Source: Sphingomonadales bacterium
Lineage (GTDB): Bacteria; Pseudomonadota; Alphaproteobacteria; Sphingomonadales; Emcibacteraceae
Direction: 5' to 3'
Length of the DNA stretch: 15,881 nucleotides
Assembly (NCBI GenBank): GCA_011051815.1
Contig: DRKK01000050.1
Location: 1-15,881, forward strand
Shown here: positions 8,860-15,881 of the stretch, in pieces
How the letters are laid out: the number at the start of each line of letters is the position of its first letter
Numbering within the stretch: the first letter of the stretch is position 1
Translations under genes and position numbers: made by a program
The notes under the pieces: model-generated
What the model was told of the DNA's origin: nothing
The model's input: the letters and a program-made list of their open reading frames with translations, nothing else
Database searches by the model: none

Positions 8860-10065
8860 TTAAATCTCCGCCCCAAGGGCTGTGGCCACGGTGAAAATAT
8901 CTTTGTCCCCCCGGCCACTGAGATTCATGATCATGATATGATCTTTGGGCAGGGTCGGGGCCAGCTTCATCACCCAGGCGATGGCATGGGCGCTTTCCAG
9001 GGCCGGAATAATGCCTTCAAGCTCCGTACAGAGTTGAAAAGCTTTCAGGGCTTCCTGGTCAGTGATGGGGACATATTTCACCCGGCCTGTTTCGTGGAGC
9101 CAGCTATGCTCCGGCCCGATGCCCGGATAATCCAACCCGGCAGAAATGGAATGGGCTTCCTCAATCTGTCCGTCCTCATCCATGAGCAGATAAGTGCGGT
9201 TACCGTGGAGAACGCCCGGTTTTCCGCCGGATAGTGAAGCAGCATGCTTGTCCGTGTCAAGGCCAAGCCCGGCGGCCTCAACCCCGTATATATCAATGTC
9301 TTCGTCCAGAAATTCATGGAACAGGCCAATGGCGTTGGACCCGCCACCAACGCAGGCCACCAGACTGTCGGGCAGGCGGTCTTCTTTGGTCAGAATTTGC
9401 GCCCGGGTCTCCGTGCCGATGATGCTTTGAAAATCGCGCACCAGTTCCGGGTAGGGGTGCGGTCCGGCGGCGGTACCGATAATATAGAAGGTATCATCAA
9501 CGTGGGCCACCCAGTCGCGCATGGCCTCATTCATGGCATCTTTCAGGCTTTGGGAGCCACAGGTGACGGGGATGACCTCGGCCCCCAGCAATTTCATACG
9601 GAACACATTGGGCTTTTGCCGTTCAATATCCTTTTCCCCCATATAGACCACGCATTTCATGCCAAAATGGGCGCAGACGGTGGCGGTGGCGACCCCATGC
9701 TGTCCGGCCCCTGTTTCGGCGATGATGCGCGTCTTGCCCATACGCCGGGCCAACAGGATTTGACCAACACAATTATTGATCTTATGGGCACCGGTATGGT
9801 TAAGCTCCTCGCGCTTGAAATAAATTTTGGCCCCGCCCAGATGTTCGGTGAAACGTTCGGCGAAATAGAGCGGGCTGGGCCGTCCGACAAATTCCGAGAG
9901 CAAACCGTCAAATTCTGTTTTAAAAGCCGGATCATTCTTGGCGGTTTTATAGGCCTCTTCCAGCTCCAATATGAGCGGCATCAGGGTTTCAGCGACAAAA
10001 CGTCCGCCGAAAATACCGAATCGCCCGTCATTATCCGGGCCGGACCGATATGTATTTTTTGTCAT
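8860..10065 (-). CDS. trpB: Tryptophan synthase beta subunit
   Basis: PLP enzyme that condenses indole with L-serine to make tryptophan, in an alpha2-beta2 complex with TrpA. At 401 residues it is the usual length for the TrpB1 type. N-terminal [11 protein letters not shown] is characteristic. The PLP Schiff-base lysine is Lys95 in [10 protein letters not shown], the catalytic Glu is Glu117 in AETGAGQHG, and the phosphate cup is [22 protein letters not shown] and LSGRGDKD complete the core. The start ATG overlaps the trpF stop (ATGA), and trpA begins one base after its TAA; such tight beta-alpha coupling suits the 1:1 complex. A 333-residue open frame on the other strand (9244-10245) is treated as a shadow. 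Confidence 0.98.
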   Translation of the reverse strand: MTKNTYRSGPDNDGRFGIFGGRFVAETLMPLILELEEAYKTAKNDPAFKTEFDGLLSEFVGRPSPLYFAERFTEHLGGAKIYFKREELNHTGAHKINNCVGQILLARRMGKTRIIAETGAGQHGVATATVCAHFGMKCVVYMGEKDIERQKPNVFRMKLLGAEVIPVTCGSQSLKDAMNEAMRDWVAHVDDTFYIIGTAAGPHPYPELVRDFQSIIGTETRAQILTKEDRLPDSLVACVGGGSNAIGLFHEFLDEDIDIYGVEAAGLGLDTDKHAASLSGGKPGVLHGNRTYLLMDEDGQIEEAHSISAGLDYPGIGPEHSWLHETGRVKYVPITDQEALKAFQLCTELEGIIPALESAHAIAWVMKLAPTLPKDHIMIMNLSGRGDKDIFTVATALGAEI

Positions 10066-10709
10066 AGGCTGTTCACTTTGCTCATAAAGGCTTTTATTTT
10101 GGCACTGTCTTTCAGGCCGGGGCGGCTTTCAACGCCGCTGGAGACATCAATCATCTGCGCGCCGCTGATGGCGATGGCATCGGCTATATTATCCATATTA
10201 AGACCGCCGGACAACATCCACGGCAGGTTTATTTCTGCCGCCTGAATGATTTGCCAGTCAAAGGCAAGACCGTTGCCGCCGGGCAGGGCATCGGTCAGCT
10301 CCGTGGGGGCCTTGGCATCAAAAAGCAGCATATCGGCGCTGCTTTCATAAGCTTTAGCCCTGACCATGTCATCGGAGCCTGATACGGCGATAGCCTTCAT
10401 CACGGGCCGCTTGAAACGGGTTTTGATTTCTTGCACACGGGCGGGGCTTTCTGATCCGTGCAGCTGCAACAGGTCAAGGGGGGCCACGGTCAGTATGCGG
10501 TCAAGTTGGCTGTCCTCCGGGTTGACAAAGACCCCGGTTTTGACCACGGACGACGGAATATCTTTGCAGAGCTCCGCCAGCTGTTCGGGACTGATATTAC
10601 GCGGTGATTTGGCAAAAAAGACAAATCCCACATGGCTGGCCCCGGCGTCCACAGCGGCCGTTACGGTTTCCGGGGTACTCAGGCCGCATATCTTGGCGCG
10701 GATGGTCAT
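10062..10709 (-). CDS. trpF: Phosphoribosylanthranilate isomerase
   Basis: Converts phosphoribosylanthranilate to CdRP (Amadori rearrangement), the third step of tryptophan synthesis from chorismate. A monofunctional 215-residue TIM barrel, not fused to TrpC. The general base Cys8 lies in KICGL and the general acid Asp131 in [32 protein letters not shown] and LSGGLNMDN are standard family segments, and IDVSSGVES is the C-terminal phosphate site. It overlaps pyrF at the 5' side and trpB at the 3' side, each by ATGA. trpC, trpD, trpE and trpG are not in this window, so the pathway is split, as is usual in alphaproteobacteria. Confidence 0.96.
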   Translation of the reverse strand: MTIRAKICGLSTPETVTAAVDAGASHVGFVFFAKSPRNISPEQLAELCKDIPSSVVKTGVFVNPEDSQLDRILTVAPLDLLQLHGSESPARVQEIKTRFKRPVMKAIAVSGSDDMVRAKAYESSADMLLFDAKAPTELTDALPGGNGLAFDWQIIQAAEINLPWMLSGGLNMDNIADAIAISGAQMIDVSSGVESRPGLKDSAKIKAFMSKVNSL

Positions 10710-11434
10710 GGGGTGTCGTTCAGCTGTTGGGCGATTATTTCAGCGGCCTCTGCCGGATTATCGGCCTGGGTAATCGGGCGGCCAATAACCAGATAATCGG
10801 CACCGAGGGAAATGGCCTCCGCCGGGGTCATAATCCGTTTCTGATCCCCCGCGTCACTGCCTGCGGGGCGGATACCGGGCACCACCAGGATGAAATCGGG
10901 GCCACAGGCCGCACGGATGGCGGCAATCTCAAAAGGTGAGCAGACCACACCGTCAAGGCCGCTGCTTTGTGCGAGCTTTGCCATGCGTACCACCTGATCC
11001 TCAACCGGGGTGGTGAGGCCAACGGCCATAAGGTCGCTATCATCCAGACTGGTCAGGATTGTAACCCCGACCATAAGGGGCCGTTTGCCGCCCATATTTT
11101 GAGCGGCCTGCGTCGCGGCATTGGCGGCGGCGGTCATCATGGCGGCCCCGCCCCCCGTATGAATGGTCATGATCATGGGGTTTAAGGGCATGAGCGCATG
11201 GACGGCCTTGGCCACCGTGTTTGGAATATCATGGAGCTTTAGGTCAAGGAAAATGGGCATGCCGGATTTGGCCACATGGGAAAAGCCTGCCGGCCCATTG
11301 GCCCCGAAAAATTCCAGCCCCAGCTTGACCCCGCCGACATATTTCCGCAATTTGGCCGCCAGTCCGAAAGCCCCGTGGGGGTCCGTGGTGTCCAGTGCAC
11401 ATAATATGCGTTGTGAGGGGAGCATGTATTTCAT
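10706..11434 (-). CDS. pyrF: Orotidine 5'-phosphate decarboxylase
   Basis: Decarboxylates OMP to UMP, the last step of de novo pyrimidine synthesis. A 242-residue TIM barrel of the bacterial short type. The catalytic tetrad is the DLKLHD segment, with Asp64, Lys66 and Asp69 in FLDLKLHDIPNT. CALDT at the N-terminus, VVPGIRP (phosphate gripper region) and LVIGRPIT near the end are diagnostic. The start at 11434 overlaps the lapA stop by ATGA; a second in-frame ATG three codons on is also possible. Placement directly before trpF is the one pyrimidine gene in a tryptophan-fatty acid-folate operon. Both TrpF and PyrF act on ribosyl phosphate substrates, but I infer no physical link. Confidence 0.96.
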   Translation of the reverse strand: MKYMLPSQRILCALDTTDPHGAFGLAAKLRKYVGGVKLGLEFFGANGPAGFSHVAKSGMPIFLDLKLHDIPNTVAKAVHALMPLNPMIMTIHTGGGAAMMTAAANAATQAAQNMGGKRPLMVGVTILTSLDDSDLMAVGLTTPVEDQVVRMAKLAQSSGLDGVVCSPFEIAAIRAACGPDFILVVPGIRPAGSDAGDQKRIMTPAEAISLGADYLVIGRPITQADNPAEAAEIIAQQLNDTP

Positions 11435-11730
11435 TTGGTCGTCTCATTCGGCTCAGGCGCGGTAACGTCTTTAAGCTGTTTTTCCAGGGCAAGGATTTTT
11501 TTGGTCTGCTGGCGGTTATGGTGGGCCTGTTTGACGGATTTTATGGTCATGACCAAGGCCCCGGCGCCAAGGCCGATAAAAATACCGGCAAATAATATCA
11601 CGTAAAGTGGTACATCCCAGCCAAAGGGCAGGGGGTGCAGGCTGAAGAATACATCTGTTCTGTTTGAAACCGCCGCAATGATGCAAAAGGCCGTGAAGAT
11701 AACAAAAGCCGCGAAGGCTAAAATACGCAT
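11431..11730 (-). CDS. LapA-domain (DUF1049/YciS-like) small inner-membrane protein
   Basis: A 99-residue protein with two predicted transmembrane helices, about residues 3-22 (start MRILAFAAFVIF) and 40-63 (VPLYVILFAGIFIGLG), then a basic, Gln/Lys-rich stretch from 64 to 88 likely to form a coiled coil facing the cytoplasm. Size, two-helix layout and position after ihfB match LapA-domain proteins. In E. coli LapA works with LapB to control LpxC and lipopolysaccharide synthesis; no lapB gene is visible here, so the role in this organism is inferred only from the family. AGGA at 11742-11745 lies 11 bases before the ATG. It is the first gene of the coupled chain, and its stop overlaps the pyrF start. 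Family call likely, function uncertain. Confidence 0.75.
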   Translation of the reverse strand: MRILAFAAFVIFTAFCIIAAVSNRTDVFFSLHPLPFGWDVPLYVILFAGIFIGLGAGALVMTIKSVKQAHHNRQQTKKILALEKQLKDVTAPEPNETTK

Positions 11731-11773
11731 GGTGAATTATATCCTGCCTTTAAACCGACGTAACGGGAAAGGG

Positions 11774-12055
11774 CTACTTATTGTTGAGACGTTCCCGCAG
11801 GTCTTTTCCGGTTTTAAAATAGGGGACATATTTTTCCGGCACATTCACCGTTTCGCCGGTGCGCGGGTTACGCCCGATACGTTTTGGCCGATGCTTGACG
11901 GAAAAGGCCCCGAAACCCCGAAGTTCCACCCGGTTGCCCTTGGCAAGGGCATCGGTAATTTCCTCAAAGATAGTATTGACGATCCGCTCCACGTCACGTT
12001 GATAAAGATGGGGGTTGGCCTCAACCAGACGCATAATCAACTCTGACTTTATCAT
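11774..12055 (-). CDS. ihfB: Integration host factor beta subunit
   Basis: DNA-bending nucleoid protein of the HU/IHF family; it pairs with IhfA, encoded elsewhere, to kink DNA sharply at specific sites in replication, transcription and recombination. The 93 residues start [10 protein letters not shown]. The core signature [11 protein letters not shown] and the beta-arm GRNPRTGE, with the intercalating proline, are present, followed by [15 protein letters not shown]. The KSELI start, PHL and ELRGFGAF place it with IhfB rather than IhfA or HU. A GTG one codon upstream could also start translation, but AAAGGG at 12064-12069 is 8 bases from the ATG and only 5 from the GTG. It lies downstream of rpsA, as in many proteobacteria, here behind a terminator. 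lapA follows after 43 bases. Confidence 0.95.
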   Translation of the reverse strand: MIKSELIMRLVEANPHLYQRDVERIVNTIFEEITDALAKGNRVELRGFGAFSVKHRPKRIGRNPRTGETVNVPEKYVPYFKTGKDLRERLNNK

Positions 12056-12063
12056 CACTAATT

Positions 12064-12069
12064 CCCTTT
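12064..12069 (-). promoter_or_regulatory. Ribosome binding site of ihfB
   Basis: AAAGGG on the minus strand, 8 bases upstream of the ATG at 12055 and 5 upstream of a GTG at 12058. The spacing favours the ATG, giving 93 rather than 94 residues. Confidence 0.55.
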
Positions 12070-12099
12070 AATTGAATCTTCCTGATTATTATTCCTTGC

Positions 12100-12128
12100 A
12101 GGGTGCCAGAGACTTTTTGCCCCGTCAA
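12100..12128 (-). promoter_or_regulatory. Possible ihfB promoter
   Basis: TTGACG on the minus strand (12128-12123), the same -35 box as at trxA, is followed 17 bases later by CACCCT (12105-12100), a poor -10 box with only 2 of 6 matches. A promoter is expected in this gap because a terminator separates rpsA from ihfB. The -35 box is good and the -10 box is weak, so the exact site is uncertain. Confidence 0.3.
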
Positions 12129-12136
12129 GGTTAAGT

Positions 12137-12161
12137 CCCTAAAAAAAAGGCATTTTTAGGG
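12137..12161. repeat. Inverted repeat upstream of the possible ihfB promoter
   Basis: A perfect 9-base inverted repeat, CCCTAAAAA at 12137-12145 and TTTTTAGGG at 12153-12161, with a 7-base loop. Neither strand has a T-run after the stem, so it is not a standard terminator. It lies 8 bases before the TTGACG box on the minus strand, where a regulator site or a second transcript-end structure could sit. No role is shown by sequence alone. Confidence 0.55.
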
Positions 12162-12202
12162 GTATTGGGCCGGATAATGATAAATAGTCTGAATTTTGCG
12201 AT

Positions 12203-12231
12203 AAAAAACCCGCCCGGATAACCGGACGGGT
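12203..12231 (-). terminator. Intrinsic terminator of rpsA
   Basis: On the minus strand, 57 bases after the rpsA stop, ACCCGTCCGG (12231-12222) pairs with CCGGGCGGGT (12217-12208) around the loop TTAT. The stem is 10 base pairs including one U-G wobble, followed directly by a run of T on the transcript (12208-12203). Strength and placement make it a convincing Rho-independent end of the aroA-cmk-rpsA transcript. On the plus strand the stem has a mismatch and no T-run, so it works in one direction only. Confidence 0.9.
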
Positions 12232-12287
12232 CTGAAAATCTACTGGCGAAATATCTGTTTGAGGGAGAATGCCCTCAGTGATTCAGA

Positions 12288-13997
12288 TTATTTCTCATCC
12301 TTGTTGGCGGCCAAAGCGGCCCCCAGAATATCACCGAGGCTTGCGCCACTGTCGGAAGAACCATACTGTTTGACAGCTTCTTTTTCTTCCGTGATTTCCA
12401 GTGCCTTGATGCTCAGGCCGACTTTGCGGTTTTTCTTGTCGAATGAGGTGACCATGGCGTCCACTTTGTCACCGACAGAGAAACGCTCTGGCCGTTGTTC
12501 GGAACGGTCACGGCTCAGGTCCGCGCGGCGGATAAAGGCTTCCATGGGGGACTCTTCGTCGCCCAGGCTAACCTCAAGGCCGTTTTCGGTCACTTTGGTA
12601 ATCATACAGGTTACCGTGCCACCTTTTTTCAGGCCCTGAACACTTCCGATCGGATCGGAGGTCAGCTGTTTGATGCCAAGAGAGATACGCTCTTTCTCAA
12701 TATCAATATCCAGAATGACAGCCTTGGTCGTATCGCCCTTTTTATATTCAGCAAGGGCAACTTCGCCGGATTTGTTCCAGTCCAGATCAGACAGATGAAC
12801 CATGCCATCCACTTCGCCGTCTGCCAGTCCAATGAACATACCAAATTCGGTGATGTTCTTGATCTCGCCTTCGATTTCAGTGCCCACCGGATATTTATCG
12901 GCAAAGGCATCCCAAGGATTATCCAGACATTGTTTCAGGCCAAGGGAGATGCGACGTTTTTCCGGATCAATTTCCAGAACCATAACTTCGACTTCCTGAC
13001 TGGTGGAAACGATCTTGCCGGGATGAACATTCTTTTTGACCCAGCTCATTTCAGACACATGGACCAGACCTTCGATACCTTCTTCCAGCTCAACAAAAGC
13101 ACCGTAATCGGTGATATTGGTGATCCGGCCCTTGAGCTTGGTGCCCAGCGGGAATTTGGCTTCAACGGTAGCCCATGGATCTTCAAGCAGCTGTTTCATG
13201 CCAAGGGAGATACGTTGTGTTTCAGGGTTCAGGCGAATGATCTGAACATTGATGGTATCGCCGATGTTAAGAACTTCGGAGGGGTGGTTGATCCGTTTCC
13301 ATGAAATGTCCGTCACATGGAGCAGGCCATCAATACCGCCCAGGTCAACAAAGGCACCGTAATCAGTAATATTCTTGACGATACCCTCTACCACCTGACC
13401 ATCGGCCAATGTGGTGATCAGCTCTGCCCGTTGTTCGGCGCGGGTTTCTTCCAATATGGCCCGGCGGGAAACAACGATGTTGCCACGCTTGCGGTCCATT
13501 TTCAAAATCTGGAAGGGCTGTGTGATATTCATCAGTGGGGTCACATCGCGGATAGGACGCACATCAACCTGTGATCCGGGCAGGAAGGCCACCGCGCCGT
13601 TCAGGTCAACGGTAAAGCCACCCTTCACGCGGCCAAAGATAACGCCGTCAACACGTTCTTCGGCTTCGTAGGATTTTTCGAGTACGGTCCAGGATTCTTC
13701 CCGGCGGGCTTTCTCACGGGACAGGATTGCTTCGCCGGTGGCATTTTCAATGCGTTCGACAAAGATGTCTACTTTGTCGCCAACGGCAAGCTCGGCATCC
13801 TGTCCGGGGCCTGCGAATTCTTTTAAGGGGACACGGCCTTCAGCTTTGAGGCCAATGTCAATGGTTGCGGCTTCTTTATCAATTGCGATGATGGTTCCGG
13901 TAACGACTTTACCGTCGAATCTTTCGTCAGCGCCAAAAACTTCGTCGAGCATTGCGGCGAAATCTTCGGTACTTGGTGCCATTTGTTCAGCAGTCAT
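12288..13997 (-). CDS. rpsA: 30S ribosomal protein S1
   Basis: Largest ribosomal protein; binds mRNA at the 30S platform and helps unfold and dock leaders during initiation. At 569 residues it has the six S1 (OB-fold) domains of the proteobacterial form: about 30-97, 112-178, 198-268, 285-355, 372-444 and 457-531, with a short charged tail ending NKDEK. Domains 1 and 2 (ribosome and S2 binding) are divergent; domains 3 to 5 carry strong RNA-binding signatures such as [29 protein letters not shown] segments, repeated in domain 4 as [20 protein letters not shown]. Domains 3 and 4 are similar even at DNA level (around 13090-13130 and 13345-13380). Purine-rich GAAGAGAG at 14008-14015 is 10 bases before the ATG. 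A second ATG five codons on is possible. It ends at a strong terminator. Confidence 0.98.
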   Translation of the reverse strand: MTAEQMAPSTEDFAAMLDEVFGADERFDGKVVTGTIIAIDKEAATIDIGLKAEGRVPLKEFAGPGQDAELAVGDKVDIFVERIENATGEAILSREKARREESWTVLEKSYEAEERVDGVIFGRVKGGFTVDLNGAVAFLPGSQVDVRPIRDVTPLMNITQPFQILKMDRKRGNIVVSRRAILEETRAEQRAELITTLADGQVVEGIVKNITDYGAFVDLGGIDGLLHVTDISWKRINHPSEVLNIGDTINVQIIRLNPETQRISLGMKQLLEDPWATVEAKFPLGTKLKGRITNITDYGAFVELEEGIEGLVHVSEMSWVKKNVHPGKIVSTSQEVEVMVLEIDPEKRRISLGLKQCLDNPWDAFADKYPVGTEIEGEIKNITEFGMFIGLADGEVDGMVHLSDLDWNKSGEVALAEYKKGDTTKAVILDIDIEKERISLGIKQLTSDPIGSVQGLKKGGTVTCMITKVTENGLEVSLGDEESPMEAFIRRADLSRDRSEQRPERFSVGDKVDAMVTSFDKKNRKVGLSIKALEITEEKEAVKQYGSSDSGASLGDILGAALAANKDEK

Positions 13998-14127
13998 TTA
14001 AAATTTTCTCTCTTCGTTTTCATATCGTTTTATCGGGCCAGCCGGTTGTTTCCGGCGGTCTTGCGGTTAAACAAAACGGGTTAATATAAATGCACAAACA
14101 CCTTGGCTCCCCTCTTGCAAAGGCGAG
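13998..14127 (-). other. cmk-rpsA intergenic region, likely rpsA leader
   Basis: A 130-base non-coding stretch. On the minus strand it holds a TATATT (14088-14083) that could be a -10 box but has no good -35 box 16-18 bases upstream, then a small hairpin with stem GCCGG/CCGGC (14056-14052 with 14045-14041, loop of six), and an A-rich purine tract before the rpsA ATG. In E. coli the rpsA leader is structured and S1 represses its own translation through it; whether that applies here is unknown. No terminator is seen after cmk, so read-through into rpsA is also likely. Confidence 0.35.
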
Positions 14128-14757
14128 TCAGGTGGGTGTCATTTCATCCGAAATCAGCTTTAACGCCTGTTCGAACACGGCTTCTATATCCGAATTTGTT
14201 GTATCAAGCAAGTGCGCGTTTGTGGCAGGTTTCAGGGGGGAATTCTGGCGGGTCATGTCTCGTTCGTCCGGCTGGATCAGCTCGGTCAGAATGGCCTGAT
14301 AGTCGGTGTCAGTGCCTTTCGGGCCAAATTCTTCCAGAAACCGCCGTTTTGCGCGGGTTTCAACACTTGCAGTGATGAAAATCTTGACGTCTGCATCGGG
14401 GCAGACAACGGTGCCGATGTCCCGGCCATCGAGAACAGCCCCGGCCTTATCTCCCGGCGGATGCGCGGCAAAATCCCGCTGAAAATCCAGCAAAGCGGCT
14501 CGAACCTGGGGCAGAGCGGATATTTTTGAGGCCATGCCGCCGGTTGATTCGCTTTTGATTTCCGGGTCGGCCAGGTCCAGCTTGCCCACATTCTGTGCGG
14601 CCTTTATGGCATCGCCGTCCGTCCGGTGGGCTTCCAGCGCCACGGCCCGATACAGGCCGCCCGTATCCAGATAAGCATAATCAAAATGCCGGGCCAGCCG
14701 CCGGGCCAATGTGCCCTTGCCCGATGCCGCCGGGCCGTCGATGGCGATAACCGTCAT
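14128..14757 (-). CDS. cmk: Cytidylate kinase
   Basis: Phosphorylates CMP and dCMP with ATP, recycling cytidine nucleotides for RNA and DNA precursors. A 209-residue P-loop NMP kinase: Walker A GPAASGKGT (8-16) close to the N-terminus; LDTGGLYRAVA (nucleoside-binding; most Cmk read DTGAMYRA); GMASKISALPQVR at the start of the NMP-binding insert; LDGRDIGTVVCPDA (CMP-binding Arg and Asp); and the lid region with RAKRR, PDERDMTRQNSPLKPA. The ATG overlaps the aroA stop (ATGA), so coupling is likely. The aroA-cmk-rpsA order is well known in proteobacteria. No sign of damage. Confidence 0.96.
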   Translation of the reverse strand: MTVIAIDGPAASGKGTLARRLARHFDYAYLDTGGLYRAVALEAHRTDGDAIKAAQNVGKLDLADPEIKSESTGGMASKISALPQVRAALLDFQRDFAAHPPGDKAGAVLDGRDIGTVVCPDADVKIFITASVETRAKRRFLEEFGPKGTDTDYQAILTELIQPDERDMTRQNSPLKPATNAHLLDTTNSDIEAVFEQALKLISDEMTPT

Positions 14758-15881
14758 GGGGCTTCTCCCCCGATTTGGGCACCAAGGCCATTCATGAGGG
14801 CGGCGAAGCCCGGAAAGCTGGTTTCAATGACGCTGCCGTCGTCCACTGAAACCGGCTTGTCTGTTCTCATGCCTAGGGTCAGGAAGGACATGGCGATGCG
14901 GTGATCCAGATGGGTCGTGACCTGTGCGCCGCCCGTTATGCTGCCTGACCCGGTGACGGTCATGCCATCCTCATGTTCGGTAACCGCAACGCCGCAGGCC
15001 TTCAATCCCGCCACCATAACCGCAATCCGGTCGCTTTCCTTAACCCGGAGTTCGGACAGGCCGCGCATGACCGTATCACCCTTGGCAAAGCACGCGGCAA
15101 TGCACAGGATGGGATATTCATCAATCATGGACGGGGCGCGGCTCATGGGCACGGTGATGCCGGTGAGTTTGCTGTGACGCACATGAATATCCGCCACCGA
15201 TTCGCCGCATTCCAGTCGTTTATTAACAAAGTTAATATCCGCGCCCATGTCCCGCAGGGTCGCATATAGGCCAGTGCGGGAGGGATTCATGCCCACATTT
15301 TCAATAATAATGTCCGAACCGGGGGTGATCAGCGCCGCCACGGTGGGAAAGGCCGCCGAGGAAGGGTCCGCCGGCACCCGCATTTCCCGGGCGGTCAGGT
15401 CCGGCTGTCCGGTGACGGTGATGGCCTTGCCGTTGATTTCGATCGGCACCCCGAAATGGGCGAACATGCGTTCCGTATGATCGCGGGTCGGGGTTGGCTC
15501 AATGACCGTGGTTTTGCCGGGTGTATTGAGGGCCGCCAGCAGGATTGCCGACTTCACTTGCGCTGAGGCCACGGGAAGCTCATATTCGATGGGCATCGGG
15601 TCCATAATACCCGTCACGGTGAGCGGCAGGGTCATGCCCTCGGCCCCCGCAAAACCCGCGCCAAATTTTGACAGGGGGTCTGTGACCCGCTTCATAGGCC
15701 GCCCGGACAGGGAAGCATCACCGGTAAAGACGGTCTGAAAAGGATAGCTGGATACCAGCCCCATGACCAGCCGCGCGCCGGTGCCGCTATTGCCCATATC
15801 CAGCGGCTTTTCAGGTTGAATCAGGCCGCCAATGCCGACCCCGTGGACCCGCCAGTCCCCGTCTTTTTCGCGGGTAATCTC
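14754..15881 (-). CDS. aroA: 3-phosphoshikimate 1-carboxyvinyltransferase (EPSP synthase), class II type; 5' end outside window
   Basis: Joins PEP to shikimate 3-phosphate on the way to chorismate, feeding the tryptophan genes nearby among others. The frame is open to the window edge, with 28 codons before the first visible ATG at 15797; by comparison with the Agrobacterium CP4 enzyme roughly 65-70 N-terminal residues are missing. Key segments are LDMGNSGTGARL (PEP-binding loop), GDASLSGRPMKRV, VASAQVKSA, TRDHTERM, PADPSSAAFP, NPSRTGL, SMIDEYPIL (Asp and Glu of the active site), LRVKESDR, and DHRIAMSFL. The set closely resembles CP4-like class II enzymes rather than the E. coli class I form. 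At the position of CP4 Ala100 this protein has Gly (GNSGTG against GNAATG), while Leu replaces the class I proline five residues on. It overlaps cmk by 4 bases. Confidence 0.96.
   Translation of the reverse strand, partial: EITREKDGDWRVHGVGIGGLIQPEKPLDMGNSGTGARLVMGLVSSYPFQTVFTGDASLSGRPMKRVTDPLSKFGAGFAGAEGMTLPLTVTGIMDPMPIEYELPVASAQVKSAILLAALNTPGKTTVIEPTPTRDHTERMFAHFGVPIEINGKAITVTGQPDLTAREMRVPADPSSAAFPTVAALITPGSDIIIENVGMNPSRTGLYATLRDMGADINFVNKRLECGESVADIHVRHSKLTGITVPMSRAPSMIDEYPILCIAACFAKGDTVMRGLSELRVKESDRIAVMVAGLKACGVAVTEHEDGMTVTGSGSITGGAQVTTHLDHRIAMSFLTLGMRTDKPVSVDDGSVIETSFPGFAALMNGLGAQIGGEAP

Noticed and set aside
8859..8918. Upstream trpA start adding 20 residues
   Set aside because: It would overlap the end of trpB by 59 bases, and the extra residues do not fit the family; the ATG at 8858 has GGAG at 7 bases and abuts the trpB stop.
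9244..10245. 333-residue open frame on the plus strand opposite trpB and trpF
   Set aside because: It is fully antisense to two well-conserved genes, has no recognisable domain or good ribosome site, and is rich in residues expected from reading the reverse of GC-biased codons. A shadow frame.
11736..11741. Perfect TATAAT on the minus strand just before lapA
   Set aside because: It ends 5 bases before the ATG, so a start from it would leave no leader; no good -35 box lies 16-18 bases upstream. Probably chance in an A/T-rich ribosome-site region, although a leaderless transcript cannot be ruled out.
12495..13304. 269-residue open frame on the plus strand inside rpsA
   Set aside because: Antisense to the S1 domains; its repeated Phe/Asp/His-rich segments simply mirror the repeated domains of rpsA. 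No start signal seen.
13085..13385. Similar DNA segments inside rpsA as a mobile or tandem repeat
   Set aside because: They encode the related S1 domains 3 and 4 and are explained by the domain repeats of the protein.
1..15881. Defence island, phage, mobile element or new gene system
   Set aside because: AddAB is the only nuclease-helicase and is the ordinary repair enzyme. Every gene belongs to a known core family in a familiar order, and no transposase, integrase, repeat array, tRNA or shift in composition was seen.

Overview
The window reads as chromosomal core-gene DNA of an alphaproteobacterium. AddA and AddB have the alphaproteobacterial architecture, the EPSP synthase is the class II type, and the gene order (addB-addA-trxA, then folC-accD-trpA-trpB-trpF, pyrF, lapA, ihfB, rpsA, cmk and aroA on the opposite strand) is the familiar one for this class. 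Base composition is moderately GC-rich by eye and even across the genes. I cannot name a genus. I see no insertion sequence, phage gene, CRISPR array, rRNA, tRNA or foreign-looking island.

Left arm (1-5896, + strand): the 3' part of addB runs into a complete addA with a 4-base overlap. Together they encode the AddAB helicase-nuclease for double-strand-break repair. After 86 bases holding a good sigma70-type promoter comes a short thioredoxin gene, trxA. It ends head-on against folC, and the two stop codons overlap.

Central block (5893-12055, - strand, transcribed right to left): ihfB, lapA, pyrF, trpF, trpB, trpA, accD and folC. From lapA to folC every junction is a 4-base ATGA overlap, a 1-base gap or direct abutment, so these seven genes look like one translationally coupled operon. 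It joins pyrimidine synthesis (OMP decarboxylase), the last steps of tryptophan synthesis (PRA isomerase and tryptophan synthase beta and alpha), fatty acid initiation (carboxyltransferase beta subunit), folate polyglutamylation and a small envelope protein. The other trp genes are not in the window.

Right arm (12288-15881, - strand): aroA (cut by the window edge), cmk and rpsA, another widely conserved proteobacterial cluster. rpsA ends at a strong intrinsic terminator. The 232 bases between rpsA and ihfB hold this terminator, a second inverted repeat and a possible ihfB promoter. The 130 bases between cmk and rpsA are a plausible rpsA leader.

I found no previously undescribed system. The points most worth a second look are sequence-level details: a class II EPSP synthase with glycine where the glyphosate-tolerant CP4 enzyme has alanine, an AddB nuclease without the iron-sulfur cysteines, a thioredoxin with a third cysteine beside its substrate groove, the unbroken coupling chain, and the structured rpsA-ihfB spacer.
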